Positions 33,078-42,699 of a DNA stretch of 64,000 nt are shown piece by piece. How positions within the stretch are numbered: the first letter of the stretch is position 1; the number at the start of each line of letters is the position of its first letter. Source of the DNA: Alcanivorax sp. (lineage in GTDB: Bacteria > Pseudomonadota > Gammaproteobacteria > Pseudomonadales > Alcanivoracaceae); NCBI RefSeq assembly GCF_017794965.1, contig NZ_CP051240.1:1860001-1924000 (forward strand). The letters are read 5' to 3'. The notes beneath the pieces are model-generated. The model ran no database searches. It was not told the DNA's origin and worked only from the letters and a program-made list of their open reading frames with translations. The translations under genes were made by a program, and so were the position numbers.

Positions 33078-34910
33078 ATGGCCAAACACGGCACCATTCA
33101 CACCCGAATGCTGCGTGGGCTGATTATGGGTCTGTGCCTTTGCACCGGCCTGGCAAATGCCGGTATCAACAAGAGTCACGCCATTGCCATGCATGGCGAG
33201 CCGCTCTACCCCGCCGACTTTAGCCATTTCAGTTATACGAACCCTGATGCTCCCAAAGGAGGCGAACTGAAGCTGCAGGTAGTCGGCAGTTTCGACACGC
33301 TTAACCCTTTTGTGCCCAAAGGCCGTCCGGCGGCCGGCATGACCGCCACCGATAATTCCTATCTGTATGACTCACTCACCGTGCGGGGTGAAGACGAGCC
33401 CTTTACCCAGTACGGACTGCTGGCCGAAACCATTGAGTGGCCTGACGATCGCAGCTGGGTGCGTTATCACCTGCGTGAAGAGGCCGCCTTTTCAGATGGC
33501 GAACCAGTACGTGCGGATGATGTGGCCTGGACCTTCAATACCCTGATCAGCGATGGCCACCCCTTTTACAGTTTCTATTACGCCGAAGTGAAAAAGGTCG
33601 AGGTCAACGATCCGCTCACCGTGACCTTTCACTTTGCCGAGGACACCGTCAACAAGGAACTGCCCCTGATCATCGGCCAGCTGCCTGTCCTTCCCAGTCA
33701 TATCTGGGCGGACAAGGATTTTGCCAAGGCCGGCATGACCCTGCCCGTGGGCTCTGGCCCCTACAGCATCAGCAAAGCCGATCCTGGCAAGAAGATCATT
33801 TATCAGCGCCGGAAGGATTACTGGGCCAAAGATCTGCCGGTAATGAAAGGTCGCAGCAACTTCGACACCATCAGTTTCGACTATTTCCTGGATGAAAAAG
33901 CCGCCATGATTGCGTTCAAGGGCGGGAATTATGACTGGCGTAACGAAAACAATTCCAAGGAATGGGCCACCGCCTATAACGGCCCGGCCTTCGCATCCGG
34001 AAAGCTCAAGAAGGAAGTGGTGGAGCACCATAACCCTGCAGGGGCCCAGGGCTTCATTTTCAACATCCGCAAGTCGCTGTTCCAGGACAGAACCCTGCGC
34101 AAGGCCATTGGCTACGCCTTTGATTTTGAATGGTCTAACGCCAATCTGTTTTACGGCCAGTACAAACGCACCCGCAGTTATTTCCAGAATTCCGACATGG
34201 CGGCAACCGGCTTGCCCTCTGAGGCAGAACTGGCACTGCTGGCGCCATTTCGCGAGCAACTGCCTGATCAAGTCTTCAAACAGGAGTATCAACCGCCGAA
34301 GAGCGATGGCTCCGGGCGTCCACGGGAGAACCTGAGAGCAGCGCAGCAGATGCTCAAACAAGCCGGCTACCAGTTCCGTGATGGCAACCTGTTCACCCCT
34401 GACGGCAGCCCGGTGAAGTTCGAAATCACCCTTGCTTCGCCGGCCTTCGAGCGTATCGTCCTGCCCTTCACCCGCAATCTCAAAGCGCTTGGCATCGATG
34501 CCAGGGTGGTCACCATTGACTCCGCCCAATACGTGGAACGGCTTCGCAATTTCGAATTCGACATGGTGGTGAACACCATGGGGCAGTCCAGCTCGCCGGG
34601 GAATGAGCAGAAAGAGTACTGGAGCTCCGAGGCGGCAGACAGCCCCAATAGCCGCAACCGCATTGGCATCAAGAATCCGGTGGTGGATGCCCTGGTAGAC
34701 AGGATCATCGCCGCCCCGGACCGTGATTCACTGATCACTGCCTGCAAGGCCCTGGACCGGGTGTTGCAGTGGAACTACTACAGCGTATTGAACTGGTATA
34801 CCGACACGCACCGTATCGCCTACCAGTCACGCCTCAGACATCCGGAGTTTGGCAAGTATGTCGGGCCGGGCACCTCACTGGATACCTGGTGGGACAGTAG
34901 CGCGAAATGA
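33078..34910 (+). CDS. yejA: Peptide ABC transporter substrate-binding protein YejA, copy 2
   Basis: A 610-residue periplasmic binding protein with signal peptide (LIMGLCLCTGLANA). It has the same FSYTNPDAPKGGELKLQ entry, SGPYSISKADPG core and the C-terminal LDTWWD end as copy 1. It delivers oligopeptides to YejBEF. E. coli YejA has 604 residues. AAGGAG precedes the ATG by seven bases. The stop overlaps the yejB start (ATGA), which places this copy as the direct partner of the permease. Confidence 0.92.
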   Translation: MAKHGTIHTRMLRGLIMGLCLCTGLANAGINKSHAIAMHGEPLYPADFSHFSYTNPDAPKGGELKLQVVGSFDTLNPFVPKGRPAAGMTATDNSYLYDSLTVRGEDEPFTQYGLLAETIEWPDDRSWVRYHLREEAAFSDGEPVRADDVAWTFNTLISDGHPFYSFYYAEVKKVEVNDPLTVTFHFAEDTVNKELPLIIGQLPVLPSHIWADKDFAKAGMTLPVGSGPYSISKADPGKKIIYQRRKDYWAKDLPVMKGRSNFDTISFDYFLDEKAAMIAFKGGNYDWRNENNSKEWATAYNGPAFASGKLKKEVVEHHNPAGAQGFIFNIRKSLFQDRTLRKAIGYAFDFEWSNANLFYGQYKRTRSYFQNSDMAATGLPSEAELALLAPFREQLPDQVFKQEYQPPKSDGSGRPRENLRAAQQMLKQAGYQFRDGNLFTPDGSPVKFEITLASPAFERIVLPFTRNLKALGIDARVVTIDSAQYVERLRNFEFDMVVNTMGQSSSPGNEQKEYWSSEAADSPNSRNRIGIKNPVVDALVDRIIAAPDRDSLITACKALDRVLQWNYYSVLNWYTDTHRIAYQSRLRHPEFGKYVGPGTSLDTWWDSSAK

Positions 34911-35983
34911 AACTCTACATAGGCAAACGCCTGCTGTTGGTATTGCCGACCCTGCTTGGCATCCTGCTGCTCAACTTTGTAGTCATTCAGGCAGCCCCGG
35001 GGGGGCCCGTAGAGAAAACTCTGGCTGAACTGCAGGGCATTGGCACCGACGGCGCAGGCAGCAGCTTTGCCGGTGGCACCGCCGACACCATGAGTGGCGG
35101 CAATTACCAGAATGCCAGGGGGCTACCGCCGGAGTTGGTGGAACGCATCGAAAAAATGTACGGCTTCGACAAACCGGCCCATGAGCGCTTCTGGCTGATG
35201 CTGAAGAATTACTTCACCGGCAACTTCGGTGAATCCTATTACCGGGACCGCTCCGTCACGGAACTGATCATCGAACGTCTCCCTGTATCCATCTCGCTCG
35301 GCTTGTGGAGCACATTGATTGCCTACCTGGTGTCGATTCCTCTCGGCATCCGCAAGGCAGTAAAGGACGGCAGTCGCTTTGATATGTGGAGCAGTACCGC
35401 CATCATCGTCGGTTTTGCCATTCCCAGCTTCCTGCTTGGTCTGTTGTTGATCGTGGTCTTTGCCGGTGGTTCGTACTTCGAATGGTTTCCGCTGCGTGGT
35501 CTCACCTCGGATAACTTTGATGAATTGAGCATGATGGGCAAGATCGGCGACTACCTGTGGCACATCACCCTGCCCACCATCGCCATCGTGGCCGGCAACT
35601 TCGCCGCCCTGACCATGCTCACCAAGAACTCGTTCATGGATGAAATTCGCAAGCAGTATGTACAAACCGCCCGCGCCAAGGGTCTGGAAGAAAAACAGGT
35701 GCTGTACGGGCATGTATTCCGCAACGCCATGTTGATCATTATTGCCGGTTTCCCTGCCGCCTTTATCAGCATGTTCTTTACCGGCGTACTGTTGATCGAA
35801 TTCATCTTCTCTCTGGATGGGCTTGGTCTGCTTGGTTTTGAAGCGGTGATCAGCCGTGATTACCCGGTGGTGTTCGGCACCCTGTTTATCTTTACCCTGC
35901 TCAGTCTGGTCATGAAGCTGGTCAGTGATCTGACCTATATGTGGGTGGATCCACGCATTGATTTCGAGCGGAGGGACCACTGA
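34907..35983 (+). CDS. yejB: Peptide ABC transporter permease YejB
   Basis: A 358-residue BPD-type inner-membrane permease. The N-terminal helix KRLLLVLPTLLGILLLNFVVIQ, the low-complexity periplasmic stretch with DGAGSSFAGG, and the EAA loop (QTARAKGLEEKQVLYGHVFRNAM) that docks on YejF are all present. It forms the channel with YejE. The ATG overlaps the yejA stop and its stop overlaps the yejE start (TGATG). Confidence 0.94.
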   Translation: MKLYIGKRLLLVLPTLLGILLLNFVVIQAAPGGPVEKTLAELQGIGTDGAGSSFAGGTADTMSGGNYQNARGLPPELVERIEKMYGFDKPAHERFWLMLKNYFTGNFGESYYRDRSVTELIIERLPVSISLGLWSTLIAYLVSIPLGIRKAVKDGSRFDMWSSTAIIVGFAIPSFLLGLLLIVVFAGGSYFEWFPLRGLTSDNFDELSMMGKIGDYLWHITLPTIAIVAGNFAALTMLTKNSFMDEIRKQYVQTARAKGLEEKQVLYGHVFRNAMLIIIAGFPAAFISMFFTGVLLIEFIFSLDGLGLLGFEAVISRDYPVVFGTLFIFTLLSLVMKLVSDLTYMWVDPRIDFERRDH

Positions 35984-37047
35984 TGGGCGCCCTGCTCGGC
36001 AGACTGTTCAGCAACAACCCGATCAAGACGAACCCCGTCTGGGCCCGTCAATGGCGCGCCTTCCAGAGCAATCGACGTGGCTACTGGTCCCTGTGGATTT
36101 TCCTCGCTCTTTTTGGCCTCACCCTGGGGGCGGAACTGGTAGCCAACGAAAAGCCCCTGCTAGTGCGTTACGAAGGCGATTTCTATGTGCCCGTGTTCAA
36201 CAGCTATCCGGAAACCACCTTTGGCGGGTTCTTTGAATCCGAAGCCAACTACCGCGATCCGGTCGTCGCAGAGCTGATCAACGACAAGGGCTGGATGATC
36301 TGGCCCCCCATCCGGTTCAGCTATAACACCATCAATTACGATCTCGAAGTGCCGGCACCGGCGCCCCCCTCTTCGGAAAACTGGCTGGGTACCGATGATC
36401 AGGGCCGCGATATTCTGGCAGGACTGATATACGGTTTCCGCATTTCGGTATTGTTCGGTCTCATGCTCACTGTCTTGTCCAGCGTTGTCGGCATTGTTGT
36501 TGGTGCGGTCCAGGGCTACTACGGCGGCAAGCTGGACCTGTTCGGGCAGCGCTTCATCGAGATCTGGTCCAGCATGCCTACCCTGTTCCTGATCATCATT
36601 ATCTCCAGCTTTGTGGTACCCAGCTTCTGGACACTGCTGGTGATCATGCTGCTGTTTTCGTGGATGACCCTGGTGGACCTGGTGCGCGCCGAGTTCCTGC
36701 GCTGTCGCAATATGGACTATGTGCGCTCCGCCAAGGCCATGGGGGTGCGTTCCCCCATGATCATGTTCCGGCACATGCTGCCCAATGCCATGGTGGCCAC
36801 CCTCACCTTTCTGCCATTTATTCTCAACAGCGCCGTGGTCACGCTCACCTCCCTGGACTTCATCGGATTCGGCCTGCCACCGGATGCGCCGTCCCTGGGC
36901 CGCCTTGTGGGACAGGGCAAGGCTAATCTGCATGCCCCCTGGATCGGTATCAGCGTATTCGCCACGCTCACCCTGATGCTGACGCTGCTGGTCTATATCG
37001 GCGAAGCCATCCGTGACGCCTTCGACACAAGGAAATTCCTGCAATGA
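35983..37047 (+). CDS. yejE: Peptide ABC transporter permease YejE
   Basis: A 354-residue permease of the DppC/OppC type with an N-terminal cytoplasmic segment and membrane helix (YWSLWIFLALFGLTLGAELV), the LGTDDQGRDILAGLIYGFR motif, and the EAA loop RSAKAMGVRSPMIMFRHMLP. It pairs with YejB. The stop overlaps the yejF start as ATGA, so the four-gene order yejA-B-E-F is a tightly coupled operon. Confidence 0.94.
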   Translation: MGALLGRLFSNNPIKTNPVWARQWRAFQSNRRGYWSLWIFLALFGLTLGAELVANEKPLLVRYEGDFYVPVFNSYPETTFGGFFESEANYRDPVVAELINDKGWMIWPPIRFSYNTINYDLEVPAPAPPSSENWLGTDDQGRDILAGLIYGFRISVLFGLMLTVLSSVVGIVVGAVQGYYGGKLDLFGQRFIEIWSSMPTLFLIIIISSFVVPSFWTLLVIMLLFSWMTLVDLVRAEFLRCRNMDYVRSAKAMGVRSPMIMFRHMLPNAMVATLTFLPFILNSAVVTLTSLDFIGFGLPPDAPSLGRLVGQGKANLHAPWIGISVFATLTLMLTLLVYIGEAIRDAFDTRKFLQ

Positions 37048-38618
37048 GTCTGCTCAGTGTTCGCGGGCTGACCATTCGTTTTGGTGATCAGACCGCCGTC
37101 GACAACATGGATCTGGATCTCGAACCTGGCCGCATGCTTGCCCTGGTGGGCGAGTCCGGGTCCGGCAAGTCCCTGACCGCCCTGTCGTTCCTGGACCTGC
37201 TGCCCGATGCGGCCCAATGGTCTGCAGACAGCATGAGTCTGGGCAGCGAGAGCCTGCTCAATCTCGGTGACAAGCAGAAACGCAGCCTGCGTGGCGGTCG
37301 CATCGGGATGATTTTCCAGGAGCCGCTCACCGCCCTGAACCCACTGCACAACGTGGAAAAACAGATTTCAGAAGGGCTTTTCCTCCACCAGGGCATGAGC
37401 CAGACACAGGCCAGAGAGCGCTGCCAGGAGCTGTTGCGTCAGGTGGAACTCCCCGACAGCACAGAAATGCTGCAACGCTATCCGCATCAACTCAGTGGCG
37501 GGCAACGCCAGCGGGTGATGATTGCCATGGCGTTGGCCAACAATCCACAGATCCTGATCGCCGATGAGCCCACCACGGCACTGGATGTCACCGTTCAGGA
37601 AACCATCCTCAACCTGATCAAGCGGCTGCAGGAAGAGCTGGGGCTGTCGATTCTGCTGATCAGTCACGATCTGGGTGTGGTGGGCCGCTTTGCCGACGAT
37701 ATTCTGGTGATGCACCGTGGCAGGAAGGTAGAAAGTGGCCCCACCAAAGAGGTAATGGCGAACCCGCGGGATCCCTATACCCGCCATCTGCTCGACGCCG
37801 AACCTTCCGGTAGAATGCCGCCGCTGGCCGAAGACAGTCCGGTGCTGCTCGAGGCACGTGACATTGAAGTGGGTTTCAAGACCAAACGCACCAGGCTGTT
37901 CCAACCCGCCCCGGTGTTCCGGGCGGTTGACCGGATCAGCCTTGCTCTGCGCAAGGGGGAAACCCTGGGCATCGTGGGCGAATCCGGTTCCGGGAAATCT
38001 ACCCTGGCACTGGCCATTCTGCGCCTGATTGGCAGCACCGGCAGCATTACCCTGGACGGCGAGGCGCTCCATGAACTCAGTCAGGGCCAGCTGCGCCCCT
38101 GGCGGCGCCGCATGCAGGTGGTCTTCCAGGATCCCTTCGGCAGTCTCAATCCGCGCATGACCATCGGCCAGATCATTGCCGAAGGGCTGGCAGTGCACGA
38201 GCCCTCCCTGCCCCGTAACCAACGGGAACAACGGGTGGCCGATTTGCTGCAGGAGGTGGACCTTTCTGCAGACGCACGCCACCGCTATCCGCACGAATTT
38301 TCCGGCGGGCAGCGACAGCGGATTGCCATTGCCAGGGCGCTGATTCTCAATCCGGATCTGCTGATTCTTGATGAACCGACCTCGGCACTGGATCGCAGTG
38401 TGCAGTACCAGATTCTGGAGTTGCTGAAGACACTGCAGCAGCGTCATGGCCTCAGTTACCTGTTCATCAGCCATGACCTCAAGGTGATTCGTGCCATCTG
38501 CCACCGGGTCATGGTGATGAAAGACGGTAAAGTGGTGGAGCAAGGCGACGTTCAGCACATCTTTGAGCAGCCCGGCAAAGCCTATACCCGTAAATTGATC
38601 GCCGCTGCCATGGCCTGA
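37044..38618 (+). CDS. yejF: Duplicated ATPase of the peptide ABC transporter YejF
   Basis: A 524-residue fusion of two ABC ATPase domains. The first has Walker A GESGSGKSLTAL (near 35), signature LSGGQRQRVMIA and Walker B ILIADEPTTALD; the second has GESGSGKSTLAL (near 312), FSGGQRQRIAIA and LLILDEPTSALD. E. coli YejF has 529 residues. It powers uptake through YejBE. No terminator is evident before fabI; the 141-base gap has a TATACT -10-like element at 38693 that may serve fabI. Confidence 0.95.
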   Translation: MSLLSVRGLTIRFGDQTAVDNMDLDLEPGRMLALVGESGSGKSLTALSFLDLLPDAAQWSADSMSLGSESLLNLGDKQKRSLRGGRIGMIFQEPLTALNPLHNVEKQISEGLFLHQGMSQTQARERCQELLRQVELPDSTEMLQRYPHQLSGGQRQRVMIAMALANNPQILIADEPTTALDVTVQETILNLIKRLQEELGLSILLISHDLGVVGRFADDILVMHRGRKVESGPTKEVMANPRDPYTRHLLDAEPSGRMPPLAEDSPVLLEARDIEVGFKTKRTRLFQPAPVFRAVDRISLALRKGETLGIVGESGSGKSTLALAILRLIGSTGSITLDGEALHELSQGQLRPWRRRMQVVFQDPFGSLNPRMTIGQIIAEGLAVHEPSLPRNQREQRVADLLQEVDLSADARHRYPHEFSGGQRQRIAIARALILNPDLLILDEPTSALDRSVQYQILELLKTLQQRHGLSYLFISHDLKVIRAICHRVMVMKDGKVVEQGDVQHIFEQPGKAYTRKLIAAAMA

Positions 38619-38759
38619 CCACAAGGCCTGGCAGGAAACACACCGTTGCATTTCAATGGGCCCCGGATCACGTCATGGACGGCGAAATTGCCTATACTTG
38701 GCCGCAAAAGCCCCTGACCAGCATCACCGGGAAACCAACATACGATTTGAGGGACACTC

Positions 38760-39560
38760 ATGGGATTTCTTGCAGGTAAACGCTATCTGATCGTTGGTAT
38801 CGCCAGCGACCGCTCCATCGCCACCGGTATTGCCGAAGCCATGCACCGTGAAGGTGCCGAGCTGGCTTTTACCTACCAGAACGACAAGCTCAAGAGCCGC
38901 GTGGAGAAAGCCGCAGAGCGTTACGGCAGCAGCCCGGAATTCTGCTTTCCCTGTGATGTCAGCAGCGACGATGAGATCAAGGCCGTTTTCGCCGGTCTGA
39001 GCCAGAAGTGGGATGGGCTGGACGGCATCATCCATGCCGTGGGCTTTGCTCCCGGCAATGAACTGGATGGCAACTTCGTCGACGTGGCCACCCGTGAAGG
39101 CTTCAAAATCGCCCACGACATCTCCAGCTACAGCTTCGTGGCGCTGGCCCAGGCTGGGCACGAGATGATGAAAGGCCGCAATGCCGCCCTGCTGACCCTG
39201 AGCTACCATGCTGCCCGTCAGTCGGTTCCCAACTACAACGTGATGGGCCTGGCCAAGGCCAGCCTGGAAGCGTCCGTGCGTTACCTGGCTGCCAGCATGG
39301 GTCCGGAAGGCATCCGCGTTAACGGCATCTCCGCCGGCCCGATCCGAACCCTGGCCGCCTCTGGTATCAAGAAATTCCGTTCCATGCTGGACTACAACGC
39401 CGCCAAGGCGCCGCTGCGTCGCAACGTGACCATCGAGGAAGTGGGCAACACTGCCGCCTTCATGTGCTCTGATCTGGCCTCCGGTATCACCGGCGAGATC
39501 ACCTATGTGGATTGCGGTGCCAGCACTGTCTCCATGCCGTTCGAGCTGGAAGCCGAGTAA
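38760..39560 (+). CDS. fabI: Enoyl-ACP reductase (NADH) FabI
   Basis: A 266-residue FabI. The cofactor motif GIASDRSIATGIA (13-25) and the catalytic Y159-x6-K166 pair in NYNVMGLAKASLEA are as in E. coli (Y156, K163). The residue equivalent to the triclosan-resistance position G93 is G95 (HAVGFAP), so the site looks drug-sensitive. It performs the last reduction of each fatty-acid elongation cycle. Start at ATG 38760 with GAGGGACACTC upstream. Confidence 0.97.
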   Translation: MGFLAGKRYLIVGIASDRSIATGIAEAMHREGAELAFTYQNDKLKSRVEKAAERYGSSPEFCFPCDVSSDDEIKAVFAGLSQKWDGLDGIIHAVGFAPGNELDGNFVDVATREGFKIAHDISSYSFVALAQAGHEMMKGRNAALLTLSYHAARQSVPNYNVMGLAKASLEASVRYLAASMGPEGIRVNGISAGPIRTLAASGIKKFRSMLDYNAAKAPLRRNVTIEEVGNTAAFMCSDLASGITGEITYVDCGASTVSMPFELEAE

Positions 39561-39614
39561 GTCACCGGCTGCAACGGCGGAAGCGGATAAGCCGCCTCCC
39601 CCTCTCGAACACAA

Positions 39615-39651
39615 CAAAAAGCCCGCCCGGGAAACCGGGCGGGCTTTTTGT
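39615..39651 (+). terminator. fabI terminator
   Basis: The stem AAGCCCGCCCGG/CCGGGCGGGCTT with loop GAAA is flanked by A5 and T5. Confidence 0.92.
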
Positions 39652-39724
39652 TGGCCGCTCTGCGGCTGCTGCACAGACTTGTGCGTAGCTGTGTTTTTGA
39701 AGGGTCGTAGCGCAGCGGAGTGAC

Positions 39725-40015
39725 CATGCACTCTGGAATTCTTTCCTCGCTTAGGCTCGGATCGCGAGCAGGCTCGCTCCCACAAGCTCCAGAAAGACTG
39801 GTGCCCACAGCATCTCAGTTCCTCGCTGTCGCTCGGTTCGCACCTCAAGATATGTTATTCGCTGCACTCACCCTTCGGGGCGCCCTCCGTGAGTTACTCC
39901 GCTACGCTACGGCTCGCAATCTTCGAGTAGCGTTTCTGGAATCCTTACCTCGCTGAGGCTCGGATCGCCTGCAGGCAGGCTCCTACAGCGGCTTCGTAGT
40001 AATGCAGAAACGCGG
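39725..40015. repeat. REP-like modules A, B and C
   Basis: Module A occurs at 39731-39785 and 39930-39986, module B head at 39810-39851, and a third segment (CACCCTTCGGGGCGC, then CCGCTACGCTAC) at 39868-39912 that appears inverted and degenerate at 18370-18420. The order and sequence parallel 25975-26720. Confidence 0.6.
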
Positions 40016-40047
40016 GAACTTATTGGATTTTCCTTTCCAATCAAGCA

Positions 40048-40082
40048 TAGCTTGTAGCTGATAGCTGATAGCTGATAGCTGA
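40048..40082. repeat. Heptad array, TAGCTGA (5 units)
   Basis: One TAGCTTG is followed by four perfect TAGCTGA units, the most regular array in the window. It directly abuts the ppiD terminator. Confidence 0.9.
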
Positions 40083-40115
40083 TAAAAAAAGCCCACCGTC
40101 TGGTGGGCTTTTTTT
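40083..40115 (-). terminator. ppiD terminator
   Basis: On the minus strand the stem AAGCCCACC/GGTGGGCTT type hairpin with a short AGAC loop ends in T7; A8 is on the other side, so it could act in both directions. Confidence 0.9.
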
Positions 40116-40140
40116 TCAATCGTTCCGACTGACGACAGGC

Positions 40141-42075
40141 TTACTGACTGTCATCTGCGTTGGGGTTGAGGCGGGCCGGGAACAGCTCGACATCGCCTTC
40201 CTCACGCAACAGGGCAAGTACCTGGCGGAAGTTACGCTGTCCTTCCACGTTGCTCAATTCACTGAGCGCGGCCATTTGCTGTTGCGCATTCAGCGGGTCA
40301 GCATTGCCATCTTCAACGCGGGTCAGCTGGTAAGCCACCACGGAGCCATTTCCGGTACGAATCAGCGCCAGGTCGGATGCCTCACCTTCAGCAGGTCGGG
40401 GCAAGGCGAAGGCGCCATTGACCACTTCCATGGACGGTTCGGCGCCGCCACGCTGCAGGCCTTCCTGCTCTTCCACCTGGGTATCGAACAAGCTTGCCAG
40501 CGTCTCCAGATCTGCGCCTTCGGCGATGCGGGTTTCCGCCTCGGCAAACAGGGTCTGGACCTTGTCCGCCGCCATGTCGCCTTTGATGCGTTCACGAATG
40601 GCAAATGTCACTTCTTCCAGCGGCATGGCTTCAGCGGGCTTCTCATCCGCAATACGCACCGCCAGATAGTGGCCCTGGGATAGCTCGATCAACTCACTGT
40701 TGTGCCCTTCACTGCGTACTTCCTGGGTACCCAACGCCTGTTGAACACGGGGAGTCGCCAGCGGTGCCGGCAAGGAGGACAACGGCACCCAGTCGGTGGT
40801 CAGCACCTGGGTGTTCACCTGCTCGGCCGGGCTCTGCAGATCACCATGTTCGTACAGCAGCTCTTCCAGGGTTGCCACGTCATCGGAGAGTAGCGCCTCA
40901 GCACGGGCCTGTTGCAGATCCGCACGAATCTGACCCGCCAATTCTTCCAGCGGCGGCATGTCACGCTTTTCGGCCACATTGGTGACCTTGATCAGGTGCA
41001 CACCCGCATCACTGACCACAGGCTCGGAAACAACATCCGGTGACAGCGCTTCAATAGCGGTTTCCATTTCTTCCGGCAAAGCGCCCTTGGACACCACACC
41101 GAGATCACCGCCAGCATTGGCTGAGCCAGGGTCATCCGAGTATTGTGCAGCGGCATCAGCGAAGCTCATGCCGCCGGCAATGGCCGACGCGGCTTCTTCA
41201 GCGCGGGCCTTGGCAGCTTCCAGATCACGATCTCCGCCCACTTCAATCAGGATATGGGACACATGGCGAGCCGTGTTAGCCGCGGAGTCTTCCATGATTG
41301 CCTTACGAACTTCATATTCGGCAGCCACATCCTCATCGCTGACGGACACCTTGTCGGCGTAGTCATCCGTGGAGAGTTCCACATAGGCAATCCGGAATTC
41401 TTCCGGACGCATGAATTCGCCCTGGTTGTCAGTGTAGTAAGCTTCGACTTCCTCGTCGCTTACGGTGAAACTGTTGCGCAATTCATTCAGGTCCAGCTGC
41501 GCATAACGAATATCACGCACCTGCTCACCCAGACGACGCTGTTCATTCAGTTCGGCAGGCAAGGCAAAATCGGTGGCCATGAACCCGGAACGATATTGCT
41601 CCTTGACCATGTCCTGACGCAGGCCACGGATATAGCTTTGCGGGGTCATGCCACGGGCGCGAAGCTCACGCTCGAAACGCACGTTGGAAAACTTGCCCTC
41701 TTCCTGGAACAGCGGCTGGCTCTGAATCATCGGATTCAACTGATTGACGCTGTACACCATGCCAGCGTTTTCTGCCGCACTCAGTATCAGTTGCTCATTG
41801 ACCAGGCCATCGAGCACCATCTCCGGGCGCACAAAGGAATCCAGCATGGCCGGGTTCATGTTCGGGCTTTGTTGGCGCAGCATGTCGCGAACACGCTCAA
41901 CGCGCTGGCTGACTGCTCGGCGAGTAATGGAATTGCCTTCCACCTCGGCCACCACATCTCCGCTACCGCCGCCGACGAAATAGCCGTAGAAGCCGGAAAT
42001 CACAAAGGGAAGGATAATCGCGGCAAGCAGGACCTTGCCCACGGGACCGCGGACAAACCGTCTGAACTCCTGCAT
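40141..42075 (-). CDS. ppiD: Periplasmic folding chaperone PpiD
   Basis: A 644-residue PpiD: a short cytoplasmic start, one membrane helix (VGKVLLAAIILPFVISGFYGYF), a SurA-like N-domain, and one parvulin domain at about 265-365 (HVSHILIEV, then SFADAAAQYSDDPGSANAGG). It sits at the SecYEG exit and helps outer-membrane and periplasmic proteins fold. It is the last gene of the clpP-clpX-lon-hupB-ppiD block, with a tRNA-Asp gene placed between hupB and ppiD. Confidence 0.94.
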   Translation of the reverse strand: MQEFRRFVRGPVGKVLLAAIILPFVISGFYGYFVGGGSGDVVAEVEGNSITRRAVSQRVERVRDMLRQQSPNMNPAMLDSFVRPEMVLDGLVNEQLILSAAENAGMVYSVNQLNPMIQSQPLFQEEGKFSNVRFERELRARGMTPQSYIRGLRQDMVKEQYRSGFMATDFALPAELNEQRRLGEQVRDIRYAQLDLNELRNSFTVSDEEVEAYYTDNQGEFMRPEEFRIAYVELSTDDYADKVSVSDEDVAAEYEVRKAIMEDSAANTARHVSHILIEVGGDRDLEAAKARAEEAASAIAGGMSFADAAAQYSDDPGSANAGGDLGVVSKGALPEEMETAIEALSPDVVSEPVVSDAGVHLIKVTNVAEKRDMPPLEELAGQIRADLQQARAEALLSDDVATLEELLYEHGDLQSPAEQVNTQVLTTDWVPLSSLPAPLATPRVQQALGTQEVRSEGHNSELIELSQGHYLAVRIADEKPAEAMPLEEVTFAIRERIKGDMAADKVQTLFAEAETRIAEGADLETLASLFDTQVEEQEGLQRGGAEPSMEVVNGAFALPRPAEGEASDLALIRTGNGSVVAYQLTRVEDGNADPLNAQQQMAALSELSNVEGQRNFRQVLALLREEGDVELFPARLNPNADDSQ

Positions 42076-42192
42076 GTAATTACTCCGTAGGGATACTCTG
42101 TTGAATCTGTTTTTTTATTGAGAACACCCTGTATGGATAGTTCCCTTTAAACGGAAAAAAGCGCATCCGCGGACGGCTGCGCTTTCTCAAAC

Positions 42193-42269
42193 TGGCGGAG
42201 CGGACGGGACTCGAACCCGCGACCCCCGGCGTGACAGGCCGGTATTCTAACCAGCTGAACTACCGCTCC
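42193..42269 (-). tRNA. tRNA-Asp (anticodon GTC)
   Basis: A 77-base cloverleaf with encoded CCA. Acceptor GGAGCGG/CCGCTCC, D-arm AGTTCAGCTGGTTAGAAT, anticodon loop CTGTCAC, T-arm GGTTCGAGTCC. It lies 10 bases downstream of the hupB stop and upstream of ppiD on the same strand. Confidence 0.96.
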
Positions 42270-42279
42270 TGCAAACAGT

Positions 42280-42552
42280 TTAGTTTACCGCGTCTTTCAG
42301 CGCCTTGCCGGCCTTGAAGCCCGGTACCTTGGCAGCTTTGATCTGGATGGTCTGACCCGTCTGCGGGTTACGGCCTTCGCGGGCAGCACGCTCTTTCACT
42401 GCGAAAGTACCGAAGCCTACCAGAGATACGCTGTCGCCTTTTTTCAGGGCGCCAGTTACCGCTTCCAAAGTAGCGTCCAGAGCACGACCTGCGTCGGCTT
42501 TGGAAATGTCCGCGCTAGCGGCAATCGCATCAATCAACTCTGACTTATTCAC
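42280..42552 (-). CDS. hupB: DNA-binding protein HU-beta
   Basis: A 90-residue HU with the DNA-wrapping arm at 55-75 (AAREGRNPQTGQTIQIKAAK) and the family signature around VGFGTFAVKERAAR. It compacts the nucleoid. The position directly after lon is the classic one. A strong sigma70 promoter precedes it at 42622-42650, so it can be expressed independently of lon. Confidence 0.97.
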   Translation of the reverse strand: MNKSELIDAIAASADISKADAGRALDATLEAVTGALKKGDSVSLVGFGTFAVKERAAREGRNPQTGQTIQIKAAKVPGFKAGKALKDAVN

Positions 42553-42621
42553 AAAGTTCCCCTTTCTGTTTTTTCCCGGTTTTATGGTCGAGGCGGATGC
42601 ACTCTCCTAAGCGAAGCCGAC

Positions 42622-42650
42622 TTTATACCAATGGGTATAGGGGGCGTCAA
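42622..42650 (-). promoter_or_regulatory. hupB sigma70 promoter
   Basis: On the minus strand TTGACG (42645-42650) and TATAAA (42622-42627) are separated by exactly 17 bases, about 70 bases before the hupB ATG. Confidence 0.8.
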
Positions 42651-42699
42651 GGAAGGAAAAATGCTATCTCACCCAAGTTTTAAAAAGTTGAAAAACCAA

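Larger units (their letters stand above)
39561..40140. other. Repeat-rich intergenic region between convergent fabI and ppiD
   Basis: Order: fabI terminator (39615-39651), GGCCGC-TCT-GCGGC hairpin (39654-39666), modules A/B and REP-like palindromes (39725-40015), TAGCTGA heptad array (40048-40082) and ppiD terminator (40083-40115). There is no supported gene. Confidence 0.75.
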
